In this document: positions 14,551 to 23,497 of the stretch, piece by piece
Position numbering within the stretch: position 1 is the stretch's first letter
How the letters are laid out: each line of letters begins with the position of its first letter
Virus record (IMG/VR): IMGVR_UViG_3300042477_000051
Coordinates: 1-42,435 of that record
Direction: 5' to 3' (one strand)
Origin: a virus
Length of the DNA stretch: 42,435 bases
Notes under the pieces: generated by a model
Databases searched by the model: none
Told to the model about the DNA's origin: nothing
Seen by the model: the letters and a program-made list of their open reading frames with translations, nothing else
Position numbers and translations under genes: made by a program

Positions 14551-16896
14551 GTGTCTGTCGTCGCTAATGTTGCCATTAACGTTGACAGCCGCAATGCTGT
14601 TAGCAAGCTGCGGCAGGTGCAGCAAGGTGCGCAGGCAACCAGCCAAGCGGTTGATAAGCTCAATACAAGCGCGGCCGCAACGGGCGACAAATTTAAATCT
14701 GCTGGATCAGGGGCAAGTGCTTTAGCCGCAAGCCTAGGAAAGCTTGCGACCGCATATTTTACGCTGCAAACAGCGCAGCGTGCAGTTCAGGCCGGCATTC
14801 AACGCGAAGAATCTGGCCGCAGGCTTACATTTTTGGCTCGGGGATACGGCGAAATTGCCCAAGCCCAGCAAGCTGCTGCCAGAGCTGGACGGCAATTTGG
14901 ACTAAGCGCAACTGAATCCAATCAGCAATTTGCGCAGCTTTATGGCAGACTGCGCCCCCTAAACGTATCGCTTACGGATATTGAATCTGCTTTTGTTGGT
15001 TTTAATACTGCGGCAAAAGTAAGTGGCACGTCTACCGCTGAAACCGCAGCGGCTTTGCTGCAACTAACGCAAGCCCTTGGTTCTGGCGTTTTGCGCGGGC
15101 AAGAGCTTAATTCAGTGCTTGAACAGGCGCCTGGTCTTGTTGTTGCATTGACAAAAGAGCTGGGAATGCCAGTTAATGAAATTCGCAAATTAGCCGAAGA
15201 AGGCAAAATTACAAGTGATGTTGTTATCCGTGCCCTTAAGCGAGCTGGTACCGAAGGCGCAGACCAACTCGCCGAAGCAATGAAGGGCCCGGCACAGCAA
15301 GTGAAAAATCTGCAAAACGCTTTTCAAGATTTTCAAGTTGCACTAACCAAGGATGTGCTGCCAGCATTTATAGAAATAATTAACGGAGCAACTTCGCTGC
15401 TTAAATTATTTGGGCAATTGCCAGGTCCAATAAAAACAATAACTGCCGTATCAATTGCACTGACCGCAGCCTTTGTTGCATTAGCACCTGCCATCAGCGC
15501 AACCATTGGATTACTGGGGGGTTTGTCGCTTGCTACTTTGGCAGCCGCTGGTCCATGGGTTGCGTTGGCTGCTGGCATCACAGCAGCAGCCATTGCGCTT
15601 AATGGCTATCGAACCGAATCACAAAAGTTAGGAGGGGCAGCCGCTGGTGGTGGCGCAGCAGATTTGGCAGCAGCGCGAAATGCAATGGCGCAAAAGGGGC
15701 AAACAATTAGTTTGCTAGAGCAACAAAGAAAAACCGCTAAAGGGCCTGCACGAGCAAGCATTGATAGAACAATTACCAGGGAAAGAAAAGCATTTGCAGA
15801 CCTAAAGGCAGGCGTAAACCGTGGCCAACAATCAGAAAATCCAATTGCGAACGCAATGGGCACCCCGATAGGCGCAACGGTTGGTGGGGGTGGCGGCCGC
15901 GCAGCAGGCAGTGGCGCAGCAAGCAAAGCAGCCAACGAAGCAGAACGCGCCGCAAAGGCAGCAGCTCAAGAAGCCGCAAGGGTTAAAGATGTCATCCGCG
16001 ATAGGTCGGCAGAAGGCCAATTTATGCGTCTTAAGTCGGAGATGCAAAACAGAATTGCAAATGCAGAAATTGCTGGCGACAAAATGCTGGCAGCGCGATT
16101 GAATGGCGCACAGCGTGAACTGGACATTCAATACCAATATGCGCAAGAGTTAGCAAAAGAAAAAGACATAGACGCTCAAAGGGCAATTATCTTTGAAGGC
16201 CAAGTCGCCTTGGTCGCCAATCAGCGCGAGGTTCAGCGAGAACTGAATAAACTGCAACAGCAAAACGACCAAGACAGACTTGCATCGCTGCAAAAAGCCA
16301 TTGAAAAACAATATGAACTTAATGCAGCTGTGCAAAATCAACTGCGGCTTGCCGATGGTGTTGCCAATACGCTGGGCGAAGGATTGGGATCAGCCTTTAA
16401 TGCCTTAATTGCTGGCGCGCAAGGATGGGAAAAGAGTCTGCAGCAAATTGCGTCTGGCGTTCTTCTTGATATCGCCAATCAACTAATTAGGATCTTTGTC
16501 ATTGAGCAGGCAATCAATGCCATCAAGACATTTTTGACGCCATTTAGCTTATCAACGCCATTAGGTGCCGGCGGTGGAAAGGTTGGCAAGTTTGGCACGC
16601 TTGGGCCAAATTACGGGATCCCGCAACGCGCCAAAGGTGGCCCGGTATCCAGCGGCCAAACCTACATGGTGGGCGAGCGTGGCCCTGAACTGTTCGTGCC
16701 TGGCCGCAGCGGGTCCATCGTGCCCAACGACAAGCTGGGCAGCGGCGGCAGCACCAGCGTTGTAGTGAACGTCGATGCCAGTGGCAGTAAAGTAGAAGGC
16801 AACGACCAACAGGGCAACCAACTGGGCCGCGTTATTGCTGCCGCCGTCCAGCAAGAACTCATCAAACAAAAACGCCCTGGAGGCTTGCTGGTGTAA
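14551..16896 (+). CDS. Tail tape measure protein
   Basis: A 781-residue protein, start GTG 14551, that fixes tail length and is ejected into the host with DNA. The N-terminus (VNVDSRNAVSKLRQVQ type, here INVDSRNAVSKLRQVQQGAQ) and residues 70-260 match the tape measure domain. A hydrophobic Ala/Leu/Ile region at about residues 285-350 holds possible membrane segments. A charged coiled-coil zone (about 460-600) follows. The end contains AKGGPVSSGQTYMVGERGPE and LFVPGRSGSIVPND, a signature of tape measure C-termini. At about 0.15 nm per residue the tail would be roughly 115-120 nm. Base composition is A/T-richer than in the adjoining genes. Confidence 0.93.
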   Translation: MSVVANVAINVDSRNAVSKLRQVQQGAQATSQAVDKLNTSAAATGDKFKSAGSGASALAASLGKLATAYFTLQTAQRAVQAGIQREESGRRLTFLARGYGEIAQAQQAAARAGRQFGLSATESNQQFAQLYGRLRPLNVSLTDIESAFVGFNTAAKVSGTSTAETAAALLQLTQALGSGVLRGQELNSVLEQAPGLVVALTKELGMPVNEIRKLAEEGKITSDVVIRALKRAGTEGADQLAEAMKGPAQQVKNLQNAFQDFQVALTKDVLPAFIEIINGATSLLKLFGQLPGPIKTITAVSIALTAAFVALAPAISATIGLLGGLSLATLAAAGPWVALAAGITAAAIALNGYRTESQKLGGAAAGGGAADLAAARNAMAQKGQTISLLEQQRKTAKGPARASIDRTITRERKAFADLKAGVNRGQQSENPIANAMGTPIGATVGGGGGRAAGSGAASKAANEAERAAKAAAQEAARVKDVIRDRSAEGQFMRLKSEMQNRIANAEIAGDKMLAARLNGAQRELDIQYQYAQELAKEKDIDAQRAIIFEGQVALVANQREVQRELNKLQQQNDQDRLASLQKAIEKQYELNAAVQNQLRLADGVANTLGEGLGSAFNALIAGAQGWEKSLQQIASGVLLDIANQLIRIFVIEQAINAIKTFLTPFSLSTPLGAGGGKVGKFGTLGPNYGIPQRAKGGPVSSGQTYMVGERGPELFVPGRSGSIVPNDKLGSGGSTSVVVNVDASGSKVEGNDQQGNQLGRVIAAAVQQELIKQKRPGGLLV

Positions 16897-17237
16897 TGGC
16901 TACCTTCCCCAACTACAAGCCGACATATTCGGCCACCAAAAGCAGCGAGCCAAAGATTCGCACTACGCAATTTGGCGATGGTTACCAGCAGCGCGTCACG
17001 TTCGGCCTCAACCAAAACCCCAAGGAATGGCGACTGTCTTTTAACGTCACCGACGATGACGCCGATGTCATCGAGGCGTTCCTAGACGCTCGGGCTGCTG
17101 ATGCCGCTTCTTTCACTTGGACCCCGCCAGGTGAAGCCGTCAGCTACAAGTGGATTTGCCCTAGCTGGACGCGCGAGCTATTTGATTTTGATCGCAGCAA
17201 GATTGACGCGACCTTCACGCAGGTATTTGAGCCGTGA
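16896..17237 (+). CDS. Minor tail protein M-like
   Basis: A 113-residue tail tip protein of the lambda gpM family. FPNYKPTYSATKSSEPKIRT, TQFGDGYQQRVTFGLNQNPK and the C-terminal [15 protein letters not shown] are conserved features. It forms part of the tip ring between the tube and the hub. One base overlaps the tape measure stop, and the end overlaps the L gene as GTGA. The order tape measure, M, L, K, I, J is exactly that of lambda. Confidence 0.9.
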   Translation: MATFPNYKPTYSATKSSEPKIRTTQFGDGYQQRVTFGLNQNPKEWRLSFNVTDDDADVIEAFLDARAADAASFTWTPPGEAVSYKWICPSWTRELFDFDRSKIDATFTQVFEP

Positions 17238-17956
17238 CCGTCCCCGTTTCTGATCTTCAGGCAATTGCGCCCAGCGCCGTTATCGAGCTATTCGTGCTGG
17301 AGCTGAACGTTCCGCAACACGGCGTAGCCGACATTTACCGCTTCCACGCTGGCACCAACCTGAATGCCGGCGGGCAATTGGTGTGGGCCGGCAATAGCTA
17401 CCTCCGGTTTCCCATTGAGGCAGACGGTTTTGCTTATGAAGGCAAGGGTTCGCTGCCGCGTCCACGCCTGCGCTGCAGCAACATCATGGGCACCATCACC
17501 GCAATCCTGCTGACCTTGCCAAAGGGCCTGGAAGGTGCCAAGGTGTCCCGGATCCGCACCCTGGCCCGCTACATCGATGCGGTGAACTTCCCCGGTGACG
17601 TCAACCCTTACGGCACCCCGGACCCGACAGCAGAGTTTCCACGCGAGGTCTACTACATCGACCGCAAGTCAGCGGAAACCCGCGACGTAGTGGAGTTTGA
17701 ACTCGCAGCGGCGTTTGACCTGATCGGAGTGCGGGCGCCACGACGCCAGTGCATCGGCAACATCTGCCAGTGGGCCTACAGGTCTGCAGAGTGCAGTTAC
17801 ACCGGCACTTCCTACTACAACGAAAACGATCAAAGCGTCGCCACCGCGCCAGAAGATGTCTGCGGCAAACGATTGAGCAGCTGCCGAATCCGCTTTGGCT
17901 CAACAGCTCCGTTGCCCTTTGGCTCCTTCCCCGGCGTGGGCACCTATTCCTCATGA
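17234..17956 (+). CDS. Minor tail protein L-like, probable Fe-S cluster protein
   Basis: A 240-residue tail tip hub protein with GTG start. The N-terminal domain includes [20 protein letters not shown] and [19 protein letters not shown]. The C-terminal domain has six cysteines in total; C178, C187, C210 and C217 are spaced 9, 23 and 7 residues apart, the same spacing I recall for the cluster-binding cysteines of lambda gpL. A bound iron-sulphur cluster is therefore likely. The start overlaps M and the end overlaps K by four bases each. Confidence 0.92.
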   Translation: MTVPVSDLQAIAPSAVIELFVLELNVPQHGVADIYRFHAGTNLNAGGQLVWAGNSYLRFPIEADGFAYEGKGSLPRPRLRCSNIMGTITAILLTLPKGLEGAKVSRIRTLARYIDAVNFPGDVNPYGTPDPTAEFPREVYYIDRKSAETRDVVEFELAAAFDLIGVRAPRRQCIGNICQWAYRSAECSYTGTSYYNENDQSVATAPEDVCGKRLSSCRIRFGSTAPLPFGSFPGVGTYSS

Positions 17957-18672
17957 CCTGGCGTACCGCAGCACTCGATCACGCCAAGGCCGAGGATCCA
18001 CGCGAAGCCTGCGGGCTGCTGGTGGTGGTCAAAGGCCGCGAACGCTACTGGCCGTGCCAGAACCTCTGCACCGGCGCAGACCAGTTCATCCTCAACCCGG
18101 ATGACTACGCAGCCGCCGAAGATGCCGGCGAAATCATCGCGGTGGTCCATAGCCATCCGGTCACCCCGCCACAACCCAGCGGCCCTGATCTGGTGGCCTG
18201 CGAAAACAGCGGCCTGCCATGGCACATCGTCAACCCCAAAACCGAGGTGTGGGGCGGCTGCGAACCATCCGGCTACAAGGCACCCCTAGTCGGCCGCGAA
18301 TGGGCATGGGGCATTACCGACTGCTGGACGCTGGCCCGTGACTGGTACGTCGAGCATGGCCTGCAACTACCCGACTGGGAGCGCCCGCTGACGCCAGAGG
18401 CATTTGAGGCAGATCCCCTGTTTGATCGCTACTGGAAAGAAGCCGGCTTCCGCGAGCTGGACGAAGAGGAAGAGCTGCAGCCCGGCGATGCGCTGCTCAT
18501 GAACATCAGCGGTTCCGGCCTCAATCACGTCGGCGTTTACATCGGCGACCAGCTGGTGCTGCACCACATTCGCGGCCGGCTCAGTAGTCGCGACATGTAC
18601 GGCGGCTGGCTGCAGAAATGCACTGGCCGCCGTCTCCGCCATTACGATGCAGGGAGGCTAGAGCTGACGTGA
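17953..18672 (+). CDS. Tail tip protein K-like: JAB metalloprotease plus NlpC/P60 domain
   Basis: A 239-residue protein starting at ATG 17953 (ATGA overlap with L). Residues 1-100 are a JAB/MPN domain with a complete zinc motif H66-S-H68-P, S76 and D79 ([16 protein letters not shown]) and an upstream Glu in DPREACG. Residues 115-239 are an NlpC/P60 cysteine peptidase with C124 in [12 protein letters not shown]192 in NHVGVYIG and H204. Lambda gpK has the same two domains. The P60 part probably cuts peptidoglycan during entry, and the JAB part may act on a tail protein. Confidence 0.92.
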   Translation: MTWRTAALDHAKAEDPREACGLLVVVKGRERYWPCQNLCTGADQFILNPDDYAAAEDAGEIIAVVHSHPVTPPQPSGPDLVACENSGLPWHIVNPKTEVWGGCEPSGYKAPLVGREWAWGITDCWTLARDWYVEHGLQLPDWERPLTPEAFEADPLFDRYWKEAGFRELDEEEELQPGDALLMNISGSGLNHVGVYIGDQLVLHHIRGRLSSRDMYGGWLQKCTGRRLRHYDAGRLELT

Positions 18673-19271
18673 TGTTGCGCACAATCCGCATCTACGGGCG
18701 CTTGGCCAAGTTCCTGAAGCGCCGCAAGTTCGAAGCCGAAGTTTCCAATGCAGCCGAGGCTGTTCGCTTCCTTGTAACCAATTTCCCCCAGCTGGAACGC
18801 CACATGGCGGAACAGCACTACCGCGTAAGCGTCGGCACCTACGATCTGTCGCTTGACGAAATCCACGATCCAGCCGGCAGCCAAGAGATCAAGATCGTGC
18901 CAGTGGTGGCTGGCGCTGGTGCTGCGGGGCGGATTCTTGTTGGCGTCGGCTTAATTGCTGCTGCCTTTTTTACAGGTGGTGCAACTATTGGCCTGCTGGG
19001 CCTTGCGGCCCCACTTTCCGTTAGCACTGTCCTTGCTGGTATCGGCGTTTCTCTAGTGCTTGGCGGCGTAGCCCAGCTGCTTACACCTGTCCCAACACTC
19101 AGCACCCCCTCAACGGTCAACACCGACAAGGACCCTCGCAAGAGTTATTCCTTTAGTGGAATACAAAACACCAGCCGCCAAGGCACTCCAGTGCCCATCG
19201 TTTATGGCGAGACGCTGGTGGGCTCAATTGTGATTTCAGCAGGCATCGACACTGAACAGGTGACGGCATGA
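18672..19271 (+). CDS. Tail assembly protein I-like
   Basis: A 199-residue protein. The start ATG 18672 shares a base with the K stop (TGATG). Residues 1-75 form a ubiquitin-like/beta-grasp domain (LRTIRIYGRLAKFLKRRKFE ... EIKIVPVVAG) and residues 77-130 are a Gly/Ala-rich hydrophobic stretch, as in lambda gpI. The C-terminal part (YSFSGIQNTSRQGTPVPIVY) resembles the segment that contacts gpJ. In lambda gpI is needed for tip assembly but is not found in the finished virion. The end overlaps J by four bases. Confidence 0.9.
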   Translation: MLRTIRIYGRLAKFLKRRKFEAEVSNAAEAVRFLVTNFPQLERHMAEQHYRVSVGTYDLSLDEIHDPAGSQEIKIVPVVAGAGAAGRILVGVGLIAAAFFTGGATIGLLGLAAPLSVSTVLAGIGVSLVLGGVAQLLTPVPTLSTPSTVNTDKDPRKSYSFSGIQNTSRQGTPVPIVYGETLVGSIVISAGIDTEQVTA

Positions 19272-22200
19272 AACGGATTGGCGGTTCTGGTGGCGGTGGC
19301 GGTGGCGGCAAAGGCCGCAGCAGTGGCGGTGGGCCGCAGACCTACACCCCCACCGAAGCTGCCGACACGCTCAACTCAAGGCAATACGCCAACCTCATCG
19401 ACCTCATCAGCGAAGGCGAAATCCAAGGGCTCAAAGACGGCCACAAATCGATCTTCATCAATAACACTCCTCTACAAAATCAAGACAACTCATACAACTT
19501 CAACAACGTCACAGTCTGGACACGCAACGGAACACAGAACCAGGACTACATCCCAACTGTTGACGCTGTTGAGAACGAGGTTGCTGTTGGCGTAACAGTT
19601 CTCCAGGCAACGCCAGTCGTTCGTAGTATCACAGACACCGCAGTCGATGCCGTCCGCGTCACCATCAACATTCCTGCCCTGCAGCGAATCACGGATCAGG
19701 GTGACATTGTTGGCAGTGTTTTCAGATTTCAAATCTCCACGCAATACTCAGGCGGGGGTTACACCGTTGTTGTTGATGACGTAATCAGAGGCCGGACAGC
19801 CGATCTATACCAGCGCGATTACCTAATCACACTGACTGGATCCAAACCTGTCAATATCAAGGTGACTCGCGTCACCGACGACAACTCAGAGCAGGACGCC
19901 CCAGGCGGTGAATCCGCAAAAATCACAAACGCCTTCAGCTGGTCGAGTTACACAGAACTTACCTACGCAAAGCTCAGATACCCCAACAGCGCTTTGGTGG
20001 CAGTACGCATCGACGCTGAGCAATTCAACTCCATCCCTTCGCGCTCCTTCTTGGTGCGTGGCATCAAGGTCCGCATCCCCAACAACGCCACTGTCGATTC
20101 AGTTACCGGCCGCCTGATCTATGCAGGCGTGTGGAATGGCAGCTTTGGTGCTGCGCAATGGTGCAGCGACCCCGCCTGGATCTTGTGGGATCTGCTCACC
20201 TCAACCCGCTACGGATTCGGCCAGCACATCAGTGCCGCGCAGCTGGACAAGTGGGCCTTCTACTCCGCAAGCCAGTATTGCGCTGAACTGGTACCTGACG
20301 GCTTCGGCGGTCAAGAGCCCCGCTTCTCCTGCAACATCAACATCCAAACGCAGGAAGACGCCTACAAGCTGATCAATGACATGTGTTCGGTGTTCCGGGC
20401 CATGCCCTACTGGAGCACTGGGGCGCTGACCATCAGCCAAGACCGCCCCGCTGACTCCGCCTATCTATTCACGCTGGCGAACGTCTCTGAGGAGGGCTTC
20501 AGCTATTCGGGCAGCAGCCTGAAGACACGGCCGAACGTAGCCGTGGTCAGTTACCTCGACCTAGAGCTGCGGGATGTTGCCTACGAGGTCGTCGAGGATC
20601 AAACCTCGATCAGCAAATATGGCGCCATCACCACCGAGATCAGCGCCTTTGCCTGCACCAGTCGTGGGCAAGCTGGTCGAATTGGGGAGTGGCTTCTCTA
20701 CTCGGAGCAATACGAAGGCGAGGTAATCAGCTTCTCCGCCAGCATCGACGCCGGTGTGGTGGTGCGGCCTGGCCAGATCATCGAGGTCAGCGACCCCGTG
20801 CGAGCTGGCGCCCGTCGCGGTGGCCGCATTGCCTCCGCAACTACCACCGCAATCACCGTCGATGACGCAACCGGCCTGACATCGAGCGGCGCCACGCTAT
20901 CTGTCATCCTCCCGGATGGCACGGTGGCCGCCCGCAGCGTCGCCAGTATCGCCGGCAAGGTCATCAACCTCACCTCTGCCCTGCCCACGGCACCCAACGC
21001 CAACAGCATCTGGATCCTCGAAACCGCTTCAATCCAGACTTCGACCTGGCGCGTGATCAGCGTTGCCGAGCAAGATCAGGCTACCTATCAGATCTCGGCC
21101 CTCGCCTACAACTCGAGCAAGTACGCCTACGTGGAGCGAGGCCGGCCGCTTGAGGTTCGCGACATAACCGATCTCAACGAGATACCCGACGCACCAGCCA
21201 GCCTCTCATTTGAGGAAGCGCTCTACAGCTACCAGAACCAGATCCGCGCCAAGGTAATTGTTTCTTGGCCGGCGGTACTTGGCATTGCCCAGTACCGGGT
21301 GAAGTGGCGCAAAGACAGCGCCAACTGGGCCGTGGTTGATGTGCTGACCAACGACTACGAAATCCTCGACATCACGCCCGGCCTATTTGAGGTGCAGGTG
21401 TTCTCCATGAGCGCTGCTCTGAAGCTGTCCACCACAGCAGCCACCGGCAGCATCACGGCACTTGGCAAGACAGCCGCGCCGTCCAACGTGACTGGCTTCT
21501 CATCAGTCCTTGACGGCAACATCGGTGCCACCCTGATCTGGAACCCCGTCCCCGACCTCGATCTCAGCGAATACGAAATCAGACAGGGCACAGTCTGGGC
21601 GTCCGCCACCTTCGTCACCAACGTGGCCGCCACCAGTTACAAACTCGGCCAGCTGGCTCCCGGTACGCGCAGTTACATGATCCGCGCCATCGACACTTCA
21701 GGTGTCTACAGCGCCGCAGCTGCCAGCACCACCGTCACCATCACTTCACCTTCAACACCGAGCGTCACCGCCACAGTGGCCGGCGACTTGGTGACACTCA
21801 GCTGGCCAGCCTCTACCGCCAGCTATGCCATTGCCGCCTATGTGGTCCGGTCCAGCGCCGGTGCCATTGGCGAAATCAAGACCACCACCACCTCGCTACC
21901 GATCATCTGGAACGGCGTGCGGACTTTCTACGTGAAAGCGGTGGACTTGGCCGGCAACGAGAGCGCCGAAGGTTCAGCAACAGTCACAATCACCCAAGCC
22001 GCCGCGCCAACTGTCTCCGTTTCTTACACAGGCCAAAACGCCGTACTGACTTGGAGCGAAGTAAACGGTACGACAAAAACGCGCTTTTACCGAATTGCAC
22101 GCAACGACGCAACTGTTGCAATTTTGCAATCTACAAGCTACACCACGCGTATCGACTGGACAGGTTCGCAGACATTTACCGTCCAAGCTGTTGACGCAAA

Positions 22201-23494
22201 CAATAATCTTGGCGCTGCTGCAACTGTTGCTATCGCCCCCACGGCACCACCAGCTCCTAATGTGCAAAATACTTTCAGGGGCGAGCAGGTTCTGTTGAGC
22301 TGGGATCCCGTGCAGGGCAGCCTCGAAACGGCCTATTACAAAGTGCTCAGGGGCAACACCTTTGCATCAGCTACCTTATTGGCTGAAATCAAGTCCACTA
22401 CCTACAGCTTGAAGGTTGACTGGACAGGCACGCAGCGATTCTGGGTAGCGGCAGTTGACGTTATCGGCAAACAAGGCCCCGAGCAATTCCAAGACGTAGT
22501 GGTCACATCACCATCGGCGCCTGTGATCAGCCAGCAAGTGATTGACAACAACGTGTTGCTGCGCTGGACCGATTCAACACAAACGCTGCCCATCGTCTAC
22601 TACGAACTACGCCGCGGCACTACCTACGCAGGCGGCACCTCGGTCGGCACCAAACAGGGGCTGTTCACCACGGTATTCGAGACCGTCTCTGGCGCCTACA
22701 CCTACTGGCTGGCGGGCATCGACAGTGCAGGCAACGAAGGCACCCCGGCCAGTGTCTCCGCCCTCGTCAACCAGCCTCCGGATTACATCCTGCGCTCGGA
22801 CATCAACAGCACCTTTAGCGGCACCTCCACCAACCTGACGCCCAATGGCACGGGCCTGCTGGCAACGGTAGATACGACAGAAACTTGGCAGTCGCACTTC
22901 ACCTCCCGCGGCTGGAGCACACTGCAGGACCAAGTGAGCGCTGGCTTCACCATCTACGCCATGCCGTCTACCACCACCGGCAGCTACGTCGAGGAGTTCG
23001 ACTACAGCACCGTGCTGGCTGGCACCAAGATCACCTCAACGCTCACACGGCAGGCTGTGGCGGGCTCTGTGACGGTAACCCCAACGATCAGCGTAAAAAC
23101 CGCATCTGGCGACCCTTGGACCGACTACGCAAACCAAGAGTCCATCTATGCCACCAACTTCCGCTACGTGAAGGTCCGTTACGACTTCACCAGTGCTGGC
23201 GGCGATGACCTGCTGCAGCTCAGTGGACTGAACGTCCGCCTCGACATCAAGATCAAGAACGACATGGGCAATGGCACGGCAAACTCTGCGGATACTGGTG
23301 GAACGACGGTCAACTTCAATGTGCCGTTTGTGGATATTGAAAGCATTGGTGTCACACCAAGCGGAACGACGCCCAGAATCGCGATCTATGATTTTGTGGA
23401 CGTCGCCAATCCCACCAGCTTCAAGGTGCTGCTGTTCGATACCTCGGGCAACCGGGTGAGCGGCCCCTTCAGCTGGCAAGCCCGAGGAAGCTAA
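19268..23494 (+). CDS. Central tail tip / host specificity protein J-like with FN3 repeats
   Basis: A 1408-residue tail tip hub. It begins with a Gly-rich linker and then TEAADTLNSRQYANLIDLIS and EGEIQGL, the conserved gpJ N-terminus. Residues up to about 640 are the hub domains. About six fibronectin type III-like modules follow, starting near 640, 735, 825, 910, 1000 and 1090, with repeated W-P/V and Y.V.A.D features (for example YKVLRGNTFASATLL and YELRRGTTYAGGTS). The last 220 residues form a beta-rich end domain that is the likely receptor contact. Modules near 22.0-22.3 kb are A/T-richer than the rest, hinting at module exchange. Confidence 0.95.
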   Translation: MKRIGGSGGGGGGGKGRSSGGGPQTYTPTEAADTLNSRQYANLIDLISEGEIQGLKDGHKSIFINNTPLQNQDNSYNFNNVTVWTRNGTQNQDYIPTVDAVENEVAVGVTVLQATPVVRSITDTAVDAVRVTINIPALQRITDQGDIVGSVFRFQISTQYSGGGYTVVVDDVIRGRTADLYQRDYLITLTGSKPVNIKVTRVTDDNSEQDAPGGESAKITNAFSWSSYTELTYAKLRYPNSALVAVRIDAEQFNSIPSRSFLVRGIKVRIPNNATVDSVTGRLIYAGVWNGSFGAAQWCSDPAWILWDLLTSTRYGFGQHISAAQLDKWAFYSASQYCAELVPDGFGGQEPRFSCNINIQTQEDAYKLINDMCSVFRAMPYWSTGALTISQDRPADSAYLFTLANVSEEGFSYSGSSLKTRPNVAVVSYLDLELRDVAYEVVEDQTSISKYGAITTEISAFACTSRGQAGRIGEWLLYSEQYEGEVISFSASIDAGVVVRPGQIIEVSDPVRAGARRGGRIASATTTAITVDDATGLTSSGATLSVILPDGTVAARSVASIAGKVINLTSALPTAPNANSIWILETASIQTSTWRVISVAEQDQATYQISALAYNSSKYAYVERGRPLEVRDITDLNEIPDAPASLSFEEALYSYQNQIRAKVIVSWPAVLGIAQYRVKWRKDSANWAVVDVLTNDYEILDITPGLFEVQVFSMSAALKLSTTAATGSITALGKTAAPSNVTGFSSVLDGNIGATLIWNPVPDLDLSEYEIRQGTVWASATFVTNVAATSYKLGQLAPGTRSYMIRAIDTSGVYSAAAASTTVTITSPSTPSVTATVAGDLVTLSWPASTASYAIAAYVVRSSAGAIGEIKTTTTSLPIIWNGVRTFYVKAVDLAGNESAEGSATVTITQAAAPTVSVSYTGQNAVLTWSEVNGTTKTRFYRIARNDATVAILQSTSYTTRIDWTGSQTFTVQAVDANNNLGAAATVAIAPTAPPAPNVQNTFRGEQVLLSWDPVQGSLETAYYKVLRGNTFASATLLAEIKSTTYSLKVDWTGTQRFWVAAVDVIGKQGPEQFQDVVVTSPSAPVISQQVIDNNVLLRWTDSTQTLPIVYYELRRGTTYAGGTSVGTKQGLFTTVFETVSGAYTYWLAGIDSAGNEGTPASVSALVNQPPDYILRSDINSTFSGTSTNLTPNGTGLLATVDTTETWQSHFTSRGWSTLQDQVSAGFTIYAMPSTTTGSYVEEFDYSTVLAGTKITSTLTRQAVAGSVTVTPTISVKTASGDPWTDYANQESIYATNFRYVKVRYDFTSAGGDDLLQLSGLNVRLDIKIKNDMGNGTANSADTGGTTVNFNVPFVDIESIGVTPSGTTPRIAIYDFVDVANPTSFKVLLFDTSGNRVSGPFSWQARGS

Positions 23495-23497
23495 GCC

